From: Veillonella sp. AM51-8BH
Lineage (GTDB): Bacteria; Bacillota; Negativicutes; Veillonellales; Veillonellaceae
Assembly: GCF_003463825.1 (NCBI RefSeq)
Contig: NZ_QSDY01000038.1
Span: forward strand, 1-17,100
Direction: 5' to 3'
DNA length: 17,100 bases
The notes beneath the pieces are model-generated. The model ran no database searches, had not been told where the DNA came from, and worked only from the letters and a program-made list of their open reading frames with translations. The position numbers were made by a program, and so were the translations under genes. Within the stretch, counting starts at the first letter, position 1; each line of letters begins with the position of its first letter. Below are positions 7,703 through 15,040 of the stretch, piece by piece.

Positions 7703-8310
7703 ATGACATTAAATGATATTTTAAATGAACAGCGTATTTACGCGATGATTAATGATGTACCGATCTACGAGAATCTGAGGTTCATCTCTTTGAAGAATTA
7801 ATAGGTTTGTACCGGCCCACCTCTGTGTTAGAGGTGGGCACCGCCATTGGGTACTCTGCTTTGTTGATGGCTCCGCTACTCGACGAAGAGGAGGGACATA
7901 TTACATCTATTGAACTAGATGATGTGCGTCACGAAATGGCGAAATATTATATTAACCAATCTGATTATGCCGATACAATTACATTGCTGAAAGGCGATGC
8001 GTCTCAAGTCTTAACGGAACTCACCGGTGAATATGATCTAGTATTTTTAGATGGTCCCAAAGGACAATATCTTAAACAATTAGAACTCATTTTGCCTCAT
8101 GTGAAAGAAGGAGGCGTTATCCTTGCAGACAATGTACTTTTTAGAGGCTATGTAAGAGGCGATAAGGAGCCGCCAAAACGGTTTAAAACTATCGTAAAAC
8201 GGTTAAAAGAATACTTAACGTATGTTGAAAATAAAGAATTGTTTAACACCACCATCTATCCAATGGGTGATGGTATGAGTGTGAGTGTGTGGAAAGGGCA
8301 CAACAAATAA
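7703..8310 (+). pseudogene. trmR: Frameshifted TrmR-type tRNA 5-hydroxyuridine O-methyltransferase
   Basis: SAM-dependent methyltransferase of the TrmR/YrrM family, which in B. subtilis makes 5-methoxyuridine from 5-hydroxyuridine at tRNA position 34. The reading frame is split. The frame from ATG 7703 reads MTLNDILNEQRIYAMINDVPI and then runs to a stop at 7799-7801. A second frame, open from after a TGA at 7753-7755 to 8310, reads RESEVHLFEELIGLYRPTSVLEVGTAIGY and contains motif I (LEVGTAIGYSALLM), the SIELD acidic motif, VFLDGPKGQYL and ADNVLFRGYV. Adding one base after the ATC at 7763-7765 restores VPI-x-RESE, the family's usual VPI(I/V)R-E segment, and a single frame of about 202 residues. 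No homopolymer is at the lesion. A TTG at 7807 could be called as a start but has no usable ribosome site and drops the N-terminal helices. This is either a real inactivation or a sequencing/assembly error. Confidence 0.85.
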
Positions 8311-9551
8311 TGGCAGAACATTTTATGGAATTGCTTTGTCCAGCCGGTAATATGGACAAGCTTAAAATGGCTATTCGCTACGGTGCGGATGCCGTATATT
8401 GTGCAGGCAAACGTTTTGGCTTGCGCGCAGGTAACTCTAATTTCTCCGACGAGGAATTAAAGGAAGCTGTAGAATTCGTACATGCTCATGGTAAAAAAAT
8501 CCATGTAACATGTAATATCATTCCTCATAATGAGGACTTTGAAGGTTTAGAGGATTATTTGAAATTCCTTGAAAGTATCGGCGTTGATGCGATCATCGTA
8601 GCCGATATGGGTATCTTTAGCCTTGCTAAACGCGTGGCTCCAGGCCTTGAGCTTCACGTAAGTACACAAGCATCTACAACAAACTGGCATACAGTGCAAA
8701 TGTGGAAAGAACTGGGTGCTACACGCGTCGTAGCGGCTCGCGAAGTATCCTTAGCAGACCTTAAAGAAATGAAGGATAATGTAGATATCGAAATCGAATC
8801 CTTCGTACATGGCTCCATGTGTATTTCTTACTCTGGTCGTTGTCTATTGTCTAACTACATGACAGGCAACCGTGATGCGAACCGCGGTCAATGTTCTCAA
8901 TCTTGCCGTTGGAAATATTCCCTTGTTGAATCCAACCGACCTGGTGAATATTATCCAATTGAAGAAGATGAACATGGCACATATATCTTTAACTCTAAAG
9001 ACTTGTGCTTGATTCACCGCATTCCTGATTTATATGAAGCTGGTATTGATAGCCTTAAAATTGAAGGCCGTATGAAATCCGTTCACTATTGTGCAACAGT
9101 AGCAAAGGTATACCGTACAGCTATCGATACATATCTTAAAGAAGGCAAAGACTGGTATGTTCGTCCAGAATGGATTGCAGAATTAGAAAAGATTTCTCAC
9201 CGTCCATATACAGATGGTTTTGCAGAAGGTCGTCCTGATGAAACAGCTCAAAACTATGGTAAATCTACCAATACACAAAGCCATGATTTCATCGGTTTAG
9301 TTATGGGCTACAACGAAGAAGAAAAATACGTTGATCTTGAACAGCGCAATAACTTCAAGGTAGGCGATAAAGTAGAATTCTGCCAACCTAAAGGTGAACT
9401 TGTGGAAACTGTAATTGAAAAAATGACAGACGAAGATGGTAATCCAATCGACGTAGCGCCTCATGCGCAAATGAAAGTGCGTATCTACATGGATACACCA
9501 CTTGAGCCGTATTCTATGATGCGCCGTGAGTGCAAACCAAAAGAAGCTTAG
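8310..9551 (+). CDS. trhP: U32-family tRNA uridine hydroxylase TrhP
   Basis: Member of the U32 'peptidase' family, of the TrhP branch (YegQ in E. coli, YrrN/YrrO in B. subtilis). TrhP enzymes take part in prephenate-dependent hydroxylation of wobble uridine (ho5U34), which TrmR then methylates. The start is ATG 8310, sharing its A with the trmR stop (TAATG), with GGAAAGGG 11 bases upstream; an in-frame GTG at 8289 is less likely. The 413-residue product opens with ELLCPAGNMDKLKMAIRYGADAVY. Four cysteines, Cys171, Cys178, Cys195 and Cys199 (C-x6-C-x16-C-x3-C), form the expected iron-sulfur ligand set. The SLKIEGRMKS and Y-R-x-AIDxY motifs follow. Unlike its methyltransferase partner it is intact. 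B. subtilis has two such genes here; only one is present. Confidence 0.93.
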   Translation: MAEHFMELLCPAGNMDKLKMAIRYGADAVYCAGKRFGLRAGNSNFSDEELKEAVEFVHAHGKKIHVTCNIIPHNEDFEGLEDYLKFLESIGVDAIIVADMGIFSLAKRVAPGLELHVSTQASTTNWHTVQMWKELGATRVVAAREVSLADLKEMKDNVDIEIESFVHGSMCISYSGRCLLSNYMTGNRDANRGQCSQSCRWKYSLVESNRPGEYYPIEEDEHGTYIFNSKDLCLIHRIPDLYEAGIDSLKIEGRMKSVHYCATVAKVYRTAIDTYLKEGKDWYVRPEWIAELEKISHRPYTDGFAEGRPDETAQNYGKSTNTQSHDFIGLVMGYNEEEKYVDLEQRNNFKVGDKVEFCQPKGELVETVIEKMTDEDGNPIDVAPHAQMKVRIYMDTPLEPYSMMRRECKPKEA

Positions 9552-9585
9552 TAGGTAGTATATTAACGACAAACATATCTAATGG

Positions 9586-9620
9586 ATGCCTATACTAGCA
9601 ACATGTATAGCATTTACATT
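9586..9620 (+). terminator. Weak hairpin between trhP and the DUF4911 gene
   Basis: ATGC-C-TATAC (9586-9595) can pair with GTATAGCAT (9605-9613) around one bulged C. It is followed only by an interrupted T stretch (TTACATTTTA). It may be a leaky terminator or an mRNA end-protecting hairpin. Confidence 0.3.
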
Positions 9621-9647
9621 TTATAGTAATGATGTGTAGGAGGACTT

Positions 9648-9923
9648 ATGAGTGGTACATCTTTAGAACCGAGTAAATCTATCGGTGCATTTACTGATGT
9701 ACCAGATTTAGCAACCTCTGGGGAAGAGGCGTATGTGTACTTTCATCTTGAACCGAAGCATACGAACTATATCAATCGCATCATTGAAGGCTATGAATAC
9801 TTAGGGGTTATGACATCTATTGATGTAAATGGACGCTGTATGCTAAGGTGTACACCTTCAACACGGCCCTTGGCTATTGAATTATTAAGTAGTCTATCGG
9901 ACTATGTCACTATCGAGGATTAA
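9648..9923 (+). CDS. DUF4911 domain protein
   Basis: Small protein of 91 residues, function unknown, which I assign to DUF4911. The relevant segment is EAYVYFHLEPKHTNYINRIIEGYEYLGVMT (about 27-56), followed by a short beta-rich part ending in RPLAIELLSSLSDYVTIED. The layout suggests a ferredoxin-like alpha/beta fold without signal peptide or membrane segment, so a cytoplasmic protein. A GGAGG lies at a good distance from the ATG. It follows trhP by about 100 bases in the same direction and may be co-transcribed. The family is often near U32 and MltG genes in Firmicutes as far as I recall, but this was not checked. Confidence 0.75.
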   Translation: MSGTSLEPSKSIGAFTDVPDLATSGEEAYVYFHLEPKHTNYINRIIEGYEYLGVMTSIDVNGRCMLRCTPSTRPLAIELLSSLSDYVTIED

Positions 9924-9984
9924 TATAATATTTTTATCATTACATCAAACTGTTTAGACCTAGTAGAGAAATGAGAGTATATCT

Positions 9985-10974
9985 ATGAAACAATCTATGT
10001 TGAAACGTGCATTATTAACAGCTTGTCTAAGTATATCTATGGCAGGCGTAGCTATGGCAGGTCCTGTAGGCCCTGTTATTATTCCTCAAGCAGGGGATGT
10101 AGTAGTCATCAATCATGGTCCTGATATGACCTTCACGGGTAATATCAACTTTGATGTGGAAAGCCAAACTAACAATAATTTACAAGTTGGCTCCACTGTG
10201 ATTCCTAATGTTGTATATGGTGCAGCGTTCAATAAAACTGGTGCGCCAGATACAATTATCCCAGCTCAAACTTACGTGTATGTAGGCACAAAAGATGGGG
10301 CGAATGCTTTCACAGAGGCTAGCGATGCTGACAAAAAAGGTGCTAACTGGAATGTAGAAACCTTGAAAAAAACTAAATCTGGTGACGTACAATTGGCAAG
10401 CCGTGGCATTCCTGAAAAGCCATTGGCAAATCAAGTAGCCACTATTAAAGATTCCATTATGCTTAGCGCCGTAGACCTCAGTACAACAGAGGTAGGCCGA
10501 AACAGCAAGGGCGTTCTATACATGACGGTTCCTAAGGAATTAAAATTGACTGCTGACACAGGTATTCCTGAAGACGTGCGTGAAACAATGCCAGCTATGT
10601 TCCGTGGTAAAATGGGTGATTCCCTCATGGTGAATCTCATGCCTTTAAATGAAGAGGAAAAACAACAATTAGCGGCAAATCCACATAATGCAAATACAAT
10701 CGTATTCAACCGTGGTATGAGCATGGCAAAAATGATTGGTTCCTCTGCACGTACAAGTAAGGTGTACACATATATGAAGGATCATTATTTGAACCTCGTT
10801 ATCGTAGCAAAAGATTACGACGATAACGGTGCTCGTGGTAGTGGTGTTATGATGGTATCTAAACAAGATAACTCTAACGATGTACTCTTAACATTATACA
10901 AAGGCCCAGACCTTTCCAATAGCAAATTGGAAAAAGTAATTGGCGCTATGTTATCTACAAACTTCAAACGCTAA
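9985..10974 (+). CDS. Secreted or envelope protein of unknown function
   Basis: 329-residue protein I do not recognise. A Sec signal peptide is clear: KQSMLKR, then a hydrophobic run, then GVAMA-GP, with cleavage likely after residue 25. An LTAC at residues 11-14 resembles a lipobox, but the hydrophobic stretch before it is too short, so lipidation is unlikely. The mature part has no cysteine and no further membrane helix. It starts with a Gly/Pro/Val-rich strand (GPVGPVIIPQAGDVVVINHGP) and a beta-type region with VESQTNNNLQVG. The C-terminal half is mixed alpha/beta (AMFRGKMGDSLMVNLMPL, GARGSGVMMVSK, LTLYKGPDLSNSKLEKVIGAML). The ribosome site is weak (a GAGAG-type stretch). A TATAAT sits at 9924-9929 just after the DUF4911 stop. 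In a diderm Firmicute it would be periplasmic or surface-exposed. Confidence 0.8.
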   Translation: MKQSMLKRALLTACLSISMAGVAMAGPVGPVIIPQAGDVVVINHGPDMTFTGNINFDVESQTNNNLQVGSTVIPNVVYGAAFNKTGAPDTIIPAQTYVYVGTKDGANAFTEASDADKKGANWNVETLKKTKSGDVQLASRGIPEKPLANQVATIKDSIMLSAVDLSTTEVGRNSKGVLYMTVPKELKLTADTGIPEDVRETMPAMFRGKMGDSLMVNLMPLNEEEKQQLAANPHNANTIVFNRGMSMAKMIGSSARTSKVYTYMKDHYLNLVIVAKDYDDNGARGSGVMMVSKQDNSNDVLLTLYKGPDLSNSKLEKVIGAMLSTNFKR

Positions 10975-10980
10975 TAATCT

Positions 10981-11010
10981 AGCTCATGTACAGTGAGCTG
11001 TAGTACAGCT
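10981..11010 (+). repeat. Overlapping short palindromes after the secreted-protein gene
   Basis: AGCTGTA-G-TACAGCT (10996-11010) is a perfect 7-base-arm dyad. AGCTC (10981-10985) can alternatively pair with GAGCT (10995-10999). The two share bases and so are mutually exclusive. Function unknown. Confidence 0.4.
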
Positions 11011-11043
11011 ACATTGGTTAGCGTATATATGATAATCTTAATA

Positions 11044-11123
11044 AACGGCTCGAGTTTGATATGTACCCCTTTTAATGGACAACCCGTAAAGGGGGTACAT
11101 ATTAGTTATATCGGGCCGTTTTT
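11044..11123 (+). terminator. Large composite hairpin, terminator-like
   Basis: Outer stem AACGGCTCGA (11044-11053) / TCGGGCCGTT (11111-11120) pairs fully with one G-U. After an asymmetric internal loop an inner stem of 15 pairs (11059-11073 with 11088-11102, core GTACCCC/GGGGTAC, one G-U) closes a 14-base loop. The 3' end runs into TTTTT. It lies 69 bases after the stop of the secreted-protein gene, so termination is the simple reading. The size and bipartite form are unusual for a plain terminator. Confidence 0.7.
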
Positions 11124-11172
11124 ATATGGTGTGTTTAAAGGCGTTTCTTTAATTTATAGATTTTGTGAAATT

Positions 11173-11187
11173 TACAGTTACACTGTA
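11173..11187 (+). promoter_or_regulatory. Perfect TACAGT dyad upstream of the thrS promoter
   Basis: TACAGT-TAC-ACTGTA is an exact inverted repeat ending just before the -35 region of the candidate thrS promoter. It could be an operator; no matching regulator is recognised. Confidence 0.35.
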
Positions 11188-11219
11188 TTGAATTTTTTGA
11201 TTCTCTATGATACTATAAT
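11188..11219 (+). promoter_or_regulatory. Candidate thrS promoter
   Basis: TATAAT at 11214-11219 is the only strong -10 between the composite hairpin and the T-box. TTGAAT at 11188-11193 would be a good -35 but with a long 20-base spacer. Transcription would start near 11226, matching the beginning of the T-box leader. Confidence 0.5.
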
Positions 11220-11225
11220 CTAGTA

Positions 11226-11480
11226 AAAGTTATGCAAAGGACATGATTCTCATATCCCTGTGTACCAGAGAGAGCTGATGCTGGAAATGCCTTACACATA
11301 TATCAGAGTTACCCCCTTTAAACTGATTTGTCGAACCTAAGTAGGCAAATACGGCCGCCACCGTTATCGGGCTTAATGAAGTGAATTAACTATACACATA
11401 TATTCGTATAGGTAGTTAACTAGGGTGGAACCGCGAATGATCTTCGTCCCTTGTTTTGTAGGGATAGAGGGTCTTTTTTT
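11226..11480 (+). promoter_or_regulatory. T-box riboswitch (threonine) upstream of thrS
   Basis: Leader RNA that senses uncharged tRNA-Thr and permits read-through into thrS. Stem I distal motifs are visible (AGAGAGCTGATGCTGG near 11267-11283 and GGAAATGCC). A candidate specifier ACC (Thr) lies at 11311-11313, in GAGTTACCCCC. The conserved CCGTTATC precedes stem III (arms around 11385-11396 and 11405-11420). The T-box itself, AGGGTGGAACCGCG, is at 11422-11435, its AGGG pairing with CCCT at 11448-11451 in the antiterminator. The competing terminator, GATC..TCCCT (11439-11451) with AGGGA..GGTC (about 11460-11473), is followed by seven Ts at 11474-11480. The specifier position is my reading of the secondary structure. 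Confidence 0.93.
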
Positions 11481-11528
11481 ATTACAAAAATCCAGTCTAT
11501 CCTAGATAATAAATTGGAGGAAAGAAAA

Positions 11529-13439
11529 ATGGCAGATGTAAAAATCATTTTACCTGATGGTAGTGCAAAGGAATACGCTGCTGGCACTACTCTTGGGGAA
11601 GCAGTAAAACAATTATCTAACAGCTTGGCTAAAAAAGTACTAGCTGCTAATGTAAATGGTGAATTAACAGACCTTCGCGAAGAACTCGTAGATGGTTCTG
11701 AAGTATCTTTCTTAACATTCGAAGAAGATGGTGGTAAACATACTTTGCGCCACACAGCTTCTCATATCTTGGCTCAAGCGGTAAAACGCTTATGGCCTGA
11801 AGCTAAATTGGCTATCGGCCCTGCTATCGATAAAGGTTTCTACTATGATATCGATATGGAACATACTTTGACTCCTGAAGATTTAGGCAAAATCGAAAAG
11901 GAAATGAGCCGTATTGTAAAAGAAAACTTGCCTATCACTAAATCTGTAATGTCTCGTCAAGAAGCTATCGAGTTCTTCAAATCTAAAAATGAAGACTACA
12001 AGGTAGAATTAATTGAAGATCTTCCTGAAGATGCTGTTATCTCTTGCTATGCGCAAGGCGATTTCATCGATCTTTGTGCGGGTCCTCACGTGGCATCCAC
12101 TGGTAAGGTAAAAGCTTTCAAATTACAAAGCATTGCAGGTGCATACTGGCGCGGCGATGAAAAGAACAAAATGTTGCAACGTATTTACGGTACAGCATTT
12201 GAAAAGAAAGAAGAACTAGATGCATACCTTCATATGCTTGAAGAAGCAGCTAAACGCGACCACCGTAAACTTGGTAAAGAACTTGGTTTGTTCGTTATCA
12301 AAGAAGAAGGTCCTGGCTTCCCATTCTTCTTGCCAAAAGGGATGGCACTTCGCAACGAATTGGAAAACTTCTGGCGTGAAGTTCACCATGAATTCGATTA
12401 CGAAGAAATTCGCACACCAATCATTTTAAATAAACAATTGTGGGAAACATCTGGTCACTGGTTCCATTACCGTGAAAATATGTACACTACAATCATTGAT
12501 GATGAAGAATATGCAATTAAACCAATGAACTGCCCAGGCGGTATCTTGGTTTACCAAAACGAAATGCATTCCTACCGTGACTTCCCATTGCGTTACGCTG
12601 AACTTGGTTTAGTTCACCGTCATGAATTGTCCGGTGCTTTACACGGCTTATTCCGTGTACGTGCATTCACACAAGACGATGCTCACGTATTCATGTTGCC
12701 AGATCAAATGCAATCTGAATTGATGAAAGTTATCGAATTGTTCGACCGCATTTATAGCCAATTTGGTTTGAAATACCATGTTGAATTGTCTACTAAACCA
12801 GACAATGCAATGGGTGACGATGCCATTTGGGAAGCTGCTACAGAAGCATTGCGCAATGCTATTGAAGCAAAAGGTATTCCTTATGTAATCAACCCTGGCG
12901 ACGGCGCATTCTACGGCCCTAAACTTGACTACCATATCGAAGATTCCTTAGGCCGTACATGGCAATGTGGTACTATCCAATTGGATATGAACTTGCCTGA
13001 ACGTTTCCAAATCGAATATGTTGGCGAAGATGGTCAAAAACATCGTCCTATCATGATTCACCGTGCATGCTTCGGCTCCATGGAACGTTTTATCGGTATC
13101 TTAACTGAACACTATGCAGGTGCGTTCCCAACATGGATGGCTCCTGTACAAGTTAAAATCTTGCCTATCTCTGAAAAACATGTTGAATATGCTAAAGAAT
13201 TGGCAAAACAAATGCATCGCGACTATGTACGTGTAGAAGTGGATGATCGTAGCGAAAAAATTGGCTACAAAATCCGCCAAGCACAAATGGCAAAAGTTCC
13301 ATACATGCTTGTGGTAGGCGATAAAGAAGTTGAAGAAGGCACAGTTAACGTTCGTAAACACGGCGGTGACGAATTAGGTTCCGTACCATTCGAAGAATTC
13401 TTCAATTCTATTAAAATCGAAATCAAAGAACGTAACTAA
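11529..13439 (+). CDS. thrS: Threonine--tRNA ligase
   Basis: Charges tRNA-Thr in the cytoplasm and edits Ser-tRNA-Thr. The start is ATG 11529, preceded by TTGGAGGAAAG. A longer in-frame reading from 11451 would translate through the T-box terminator and is rejected. At 636 residues it is full length. A TGS domain occupies about 1-62. The editing domain carries His75 and His79 (HTASH) plus Cys183 and His187 (CAGPH). The class II core holds the catalytic zinc ligands Cys335 (MNCPGG), His386 (DDAHVF) and His511 (IMIHRA). The anticodon-binding domain is the last 100 residues or so (VQVKILPIS to FNSIKIEI). It is regulated by the T-box leader directly upstream and appears to be transcribed alone. 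Confidence 0.98.
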   Translation: MADVKIILPDGSAKEYAAGTTLGEAVKQLSNSLAKKVLAANVNGELTDLREELVDGSEVSFLTFEEDGGKHTLRHTASHILAQAVKRLWPEAKLAIGPAIDKGFYYDIDMEHTLTPEDLGKIEKEMSRIVKENLPITKSVMSRQEAIEFFKSKNEDYKVELIEDLPEDAVISCYAQGDFIDLCAGPHVASTGKVKAFKLQSIAGAYWRGDEKNKMLQRIYGTAFEKKEELDAYLHMLEEAAKRDHRKLGKELGLFVIKEEGPGFPFFLPKGMALRNELENFWREVHHEFDYEEIRTPIILNKQLWETSGHWFHYRENMYTTIIDDEEYAIKPMNCPGGILVYQNEMHSYRDFPLRYAELGLVHRHELSGALHGLFRVRAFTQDDAHVFMLPDQMQSELMKVIELFDRIYSQFGLKYHVELSTKPDNAMGDDAIWEAATEALRNAIEAKGIPYVINPGDGAFYGPKLDYHIEDSLGRTWQCGTIQLDMNLPERFQIEYVGEDGQKHRPIMIHRACFGSMERFIGILTEHYAGAFPTWMAPVQVKILPISEKHVEYAKELAKQMHRDYVRVEVDDRSEKIGYKIRQAQMAKVPYMLVVGDKEVEEGTVNVRKHGGDELGSVPFEEFFNSIKIEIKERN

Positions 13440-13448
13440 TTGATTATT

Positions 13449-13487
13449 ATGACTCATCCATCAATATTACCGATGGATGAGTTGTCA
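13449..13487 (+). terminator. 3' hairpin after thrS lacking a T tract
   Basis: A perfect 11-base stem, ACTCATCCATC (13452-13462) / GATGGATGAGT (13472-13482), with a 9-base loop, begins 13 bases after the thrS stop. The following bases (TGTCATGTTTG) are not a real T tract. It may terminate inefficiently or protect the thrS mRNA end. Confidence 0.55.
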
Positions 13488-13500
13488 TGTTTGAAATTGT

Positions 13501-13506
13501 TATAAT
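13501..13506 (+). promoter_or_regulatory. Candidate -10 element for the MFS gene
   Basis: TATAAT at 13501-13506 has no convincing -35 at 16-18 bases; TTGTCA at 13482 is only 13 bases away. If used, it gives a leader of about 145 bases that contains the hairpin at 13546-13615. Confidence 0.35.
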
Positions 13507-13545
13507 CTAATTTCTTATATGCATCAAAATAAATAGATATAAATT

Positions 13546-13615
13546 TAGCCCCCATATACTGAAGCCTTTCATTAGACTTAAGTCTAGGAGTTGGCCATTT
13601 GTATAGTGGGGGCTA
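13546..13615 (+). promoter_or_regulatory. Long composite hairpin in the MFS gene leader
   Basis: TAGCCCCCATATAC (13546-13559) pairs with GTATAGTGGGGGCTA (13601-13615), 14 pairs with one bulged G. Inside, GCC/GGC can pair (13564-13566 with 13593-13595), around a perfect 14-base palindrome TAGACTTAAGTCTA (13573-13586). The stem is followed by TCTCTTTAATTG, a poor T tract. It lies 40 bases before the MFS start. It matches no riboswitch class I recognise. Reading it as a thrS-distal terminator or as a regulatory leader are both possible. Confidence 0.6.
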
Positions 13616-13655
13616 TCTCTTTAATTGTTACCTGTGAGTAGCGAAAGGAAATAGT

Positions 13656-14861
13656 ATGAAAGAAGTAAATTCATATGGCTGGAAAGCCGTTATTGGTTCC
13701 TCCATTGGTTATGCTATGGATGGTTTTGATCTCTTGATTTTAGGTTTTATGTTGACCTTAATCTCTGGAGATTTAGGCTTGACCACTGGTCAAGCAGGTT
13801 CTTTGGTGACGTGGACCTTGGTTGGTGCCGTACTTGGTGGTTTCATCTTCGGTACCTTGTCAGATAAATTTGGTCGCGTTCGCGTATTGACTTGGACTAT
13901 CGTACTATTTGCAGTATTTACTGGCCTCTGTGCCTTTGCTCAAGGCTATTGGGATCTTCTTATTTACCGTACAATCGCTGGTATCGGTTTAGGTGGTGAA
14001 TTTGGTATTGGTATGGCTTTAGCTGCTGAAGCTTGGCCTGCACAACATCGTGCAAAAGCGACAAGCTATGTTGCCCTTGGTTGGCAATTAGGCGTGTTGG
14101 CTGCTGCTTTGTTAACACCATTACTCATTCCTATTATTGGATGGCGTGGTATGTTTATGGTTGGCATTATTCCAGCACTAGTTGCTTGGGTATTCCGTGC
14201 GAAACTACATGAACCAGAAATCTTTGTACAAAGTAAAGAAGATAATGAGCATTCACATACAAACTCTTTCAAGTTATTAGTAAAAGATGTAAGAACTACA
14301 AAGACATCTATTGGTGTTGCTATTTTAACATCTGTCCAAAACTTTGGTTATTACGGTATTATGATTTGGTTACCTAATTTCTTGAGTAAGCAATTAGGTT
14401 TCTCCCTTACAAAATCCGGTTTATGGACAGCGGTTACTGTATGTGGCATGATGGTAGGAATTTGGTTATTTGGTCGCTTAGCTGATAAAATAGGTCGTAA
14501 ACCTACATTCATCCTATTCCAAGTCTGTGCTGTAGCATCTATTTTGATTTACTCTCAACTATCTGATCCAACAGCTATGCTATTTGCCGGTGCAATTTTA
14601 GGGGCCTCTGTAAATGGTATGATGGGTGGTTATGGTGCCTTAATGGCAGAAGCCTACCCAACAACTGCCCGTGCAACGGCTCAAAACGTACTATTTAATA
14701 TCGGTCGTGCTGTAGGCGGCTTTAGCCCAATGGTAGTAGGCATGATCATCTCTATGTACTCCTACCAAGTAGCAATTGCATTCCTAGCTATTATCTACGT
14801 ACTTGATATTCTTGCAACCCTATTCTTGATCCCTGAACTTAAAGGTAAGGAATTAGAATAA
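13656..14861 (+). CDS. MFS transporter, metabolite/aromatic-acid:H+ symporter type
   Basis: Twelve-helix major facilitator permease of 401 residues, probably a proton symporter for an organic acid or similar small solute; substrate not identifiable. The first helix holds YAMDGFDLLILGF (19-31), a DG-x-D motif typical of the AAHS and related symporter groups. Motif A is GTLSDKFGRVRVL (about 66-78), repeated in the second half as GRLADKIGRKPTF. YRTIAGIGLGGEFGIG marks the fourth helix. A hydrophilic central loop lies near 195-215 (KEDNEHSHTN). The ribosome site GAAAGGAAA is adjacent. It stands alone between the structured leader upstream and the bidirectional terminator downstream, so it is probably transcribed on its own and convergently with the cupin gene. 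Confidence 0.88.
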   Translation: MKEVNSYGWKAVIGSSIGYAMDGFDLLILGFMLTLISGDLGLTTGQAGSLVTWTLVGAVLGGFIFGTLSDKFGRVRVLTWTIVLFAVFTGLCAFAQGYWDLLIYRTIAGIGLGGEFGIGMALAAEAWPAQHRAKATSYVALGWQLGVLAAALLTPLLIPIIGWRGMFMVGIIPALVAWVFRAKLHEPEIFVQSKEDNEHSHTNSFKLLVKDVRTTKTSIGVAILTSVQNFGYYGIMIWLPNFLSKQLGFSLTKSGLWTAVTVCGMMVGIWLFGRLADKIGRKPTFILFQVCAVASILIYSQLSDPTAMLFAGAILGASVNGMMGGYGALMAEAYPTTARATAQNVLFNIGRAVGGFSPMVVGMIISMYSYQVAIAFLAIIYVLDILATLFLIPELKGKELE

Positions 14862-14916
14862 TAGTTTATTGTAAAAGCATATAAATAGTAGATTTATAAT
14901 TAAGGAATATAAAATG

Positions 14917-14946
14917 AAAAGACGCTGTCGTAAGACAGCGCCTTTT
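14917..14946. terminator. Bidirectional terminator between MFS and cupin genes
   Basis: CGCTGTC (14923-14929) - GTAA - GACAGCG (14934-14940) forms a perfect GC-rich stem extended by AAAAG (14917-14921) with CTTTT (14942-14946). A T tract follows on the plus strand, and on the minus strand the complement of GAAAA gives TTTTC. It serves both convergent genes. The stretch from 14950 to 15040 holds nothing else clear. Confidence 0.88.
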
Positions 14947-15040
14947 TCATATCTTATTATTGTCTTTAGACTGATTCGTGACGTAGTCGCATATTATACA
15001 ACCACTTGCTATGTGGGGGCGGCAAGATAAGTATTAAAAG

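Noticed and set aside
10015..10026. Lipobox (LTAC) in the secreted protein
   Set aside because: The cysteine is at residue 14 in the middle of the hydrophobic run, and a normal AMA cleavage site follows at residue 25.
10993..11223. 76-codon open frame after the secreted-protein gene
   Set aside because: Starts at a non-ATG codon without a ribosome site and runs through the composite hairpin and the thrS promoter region.
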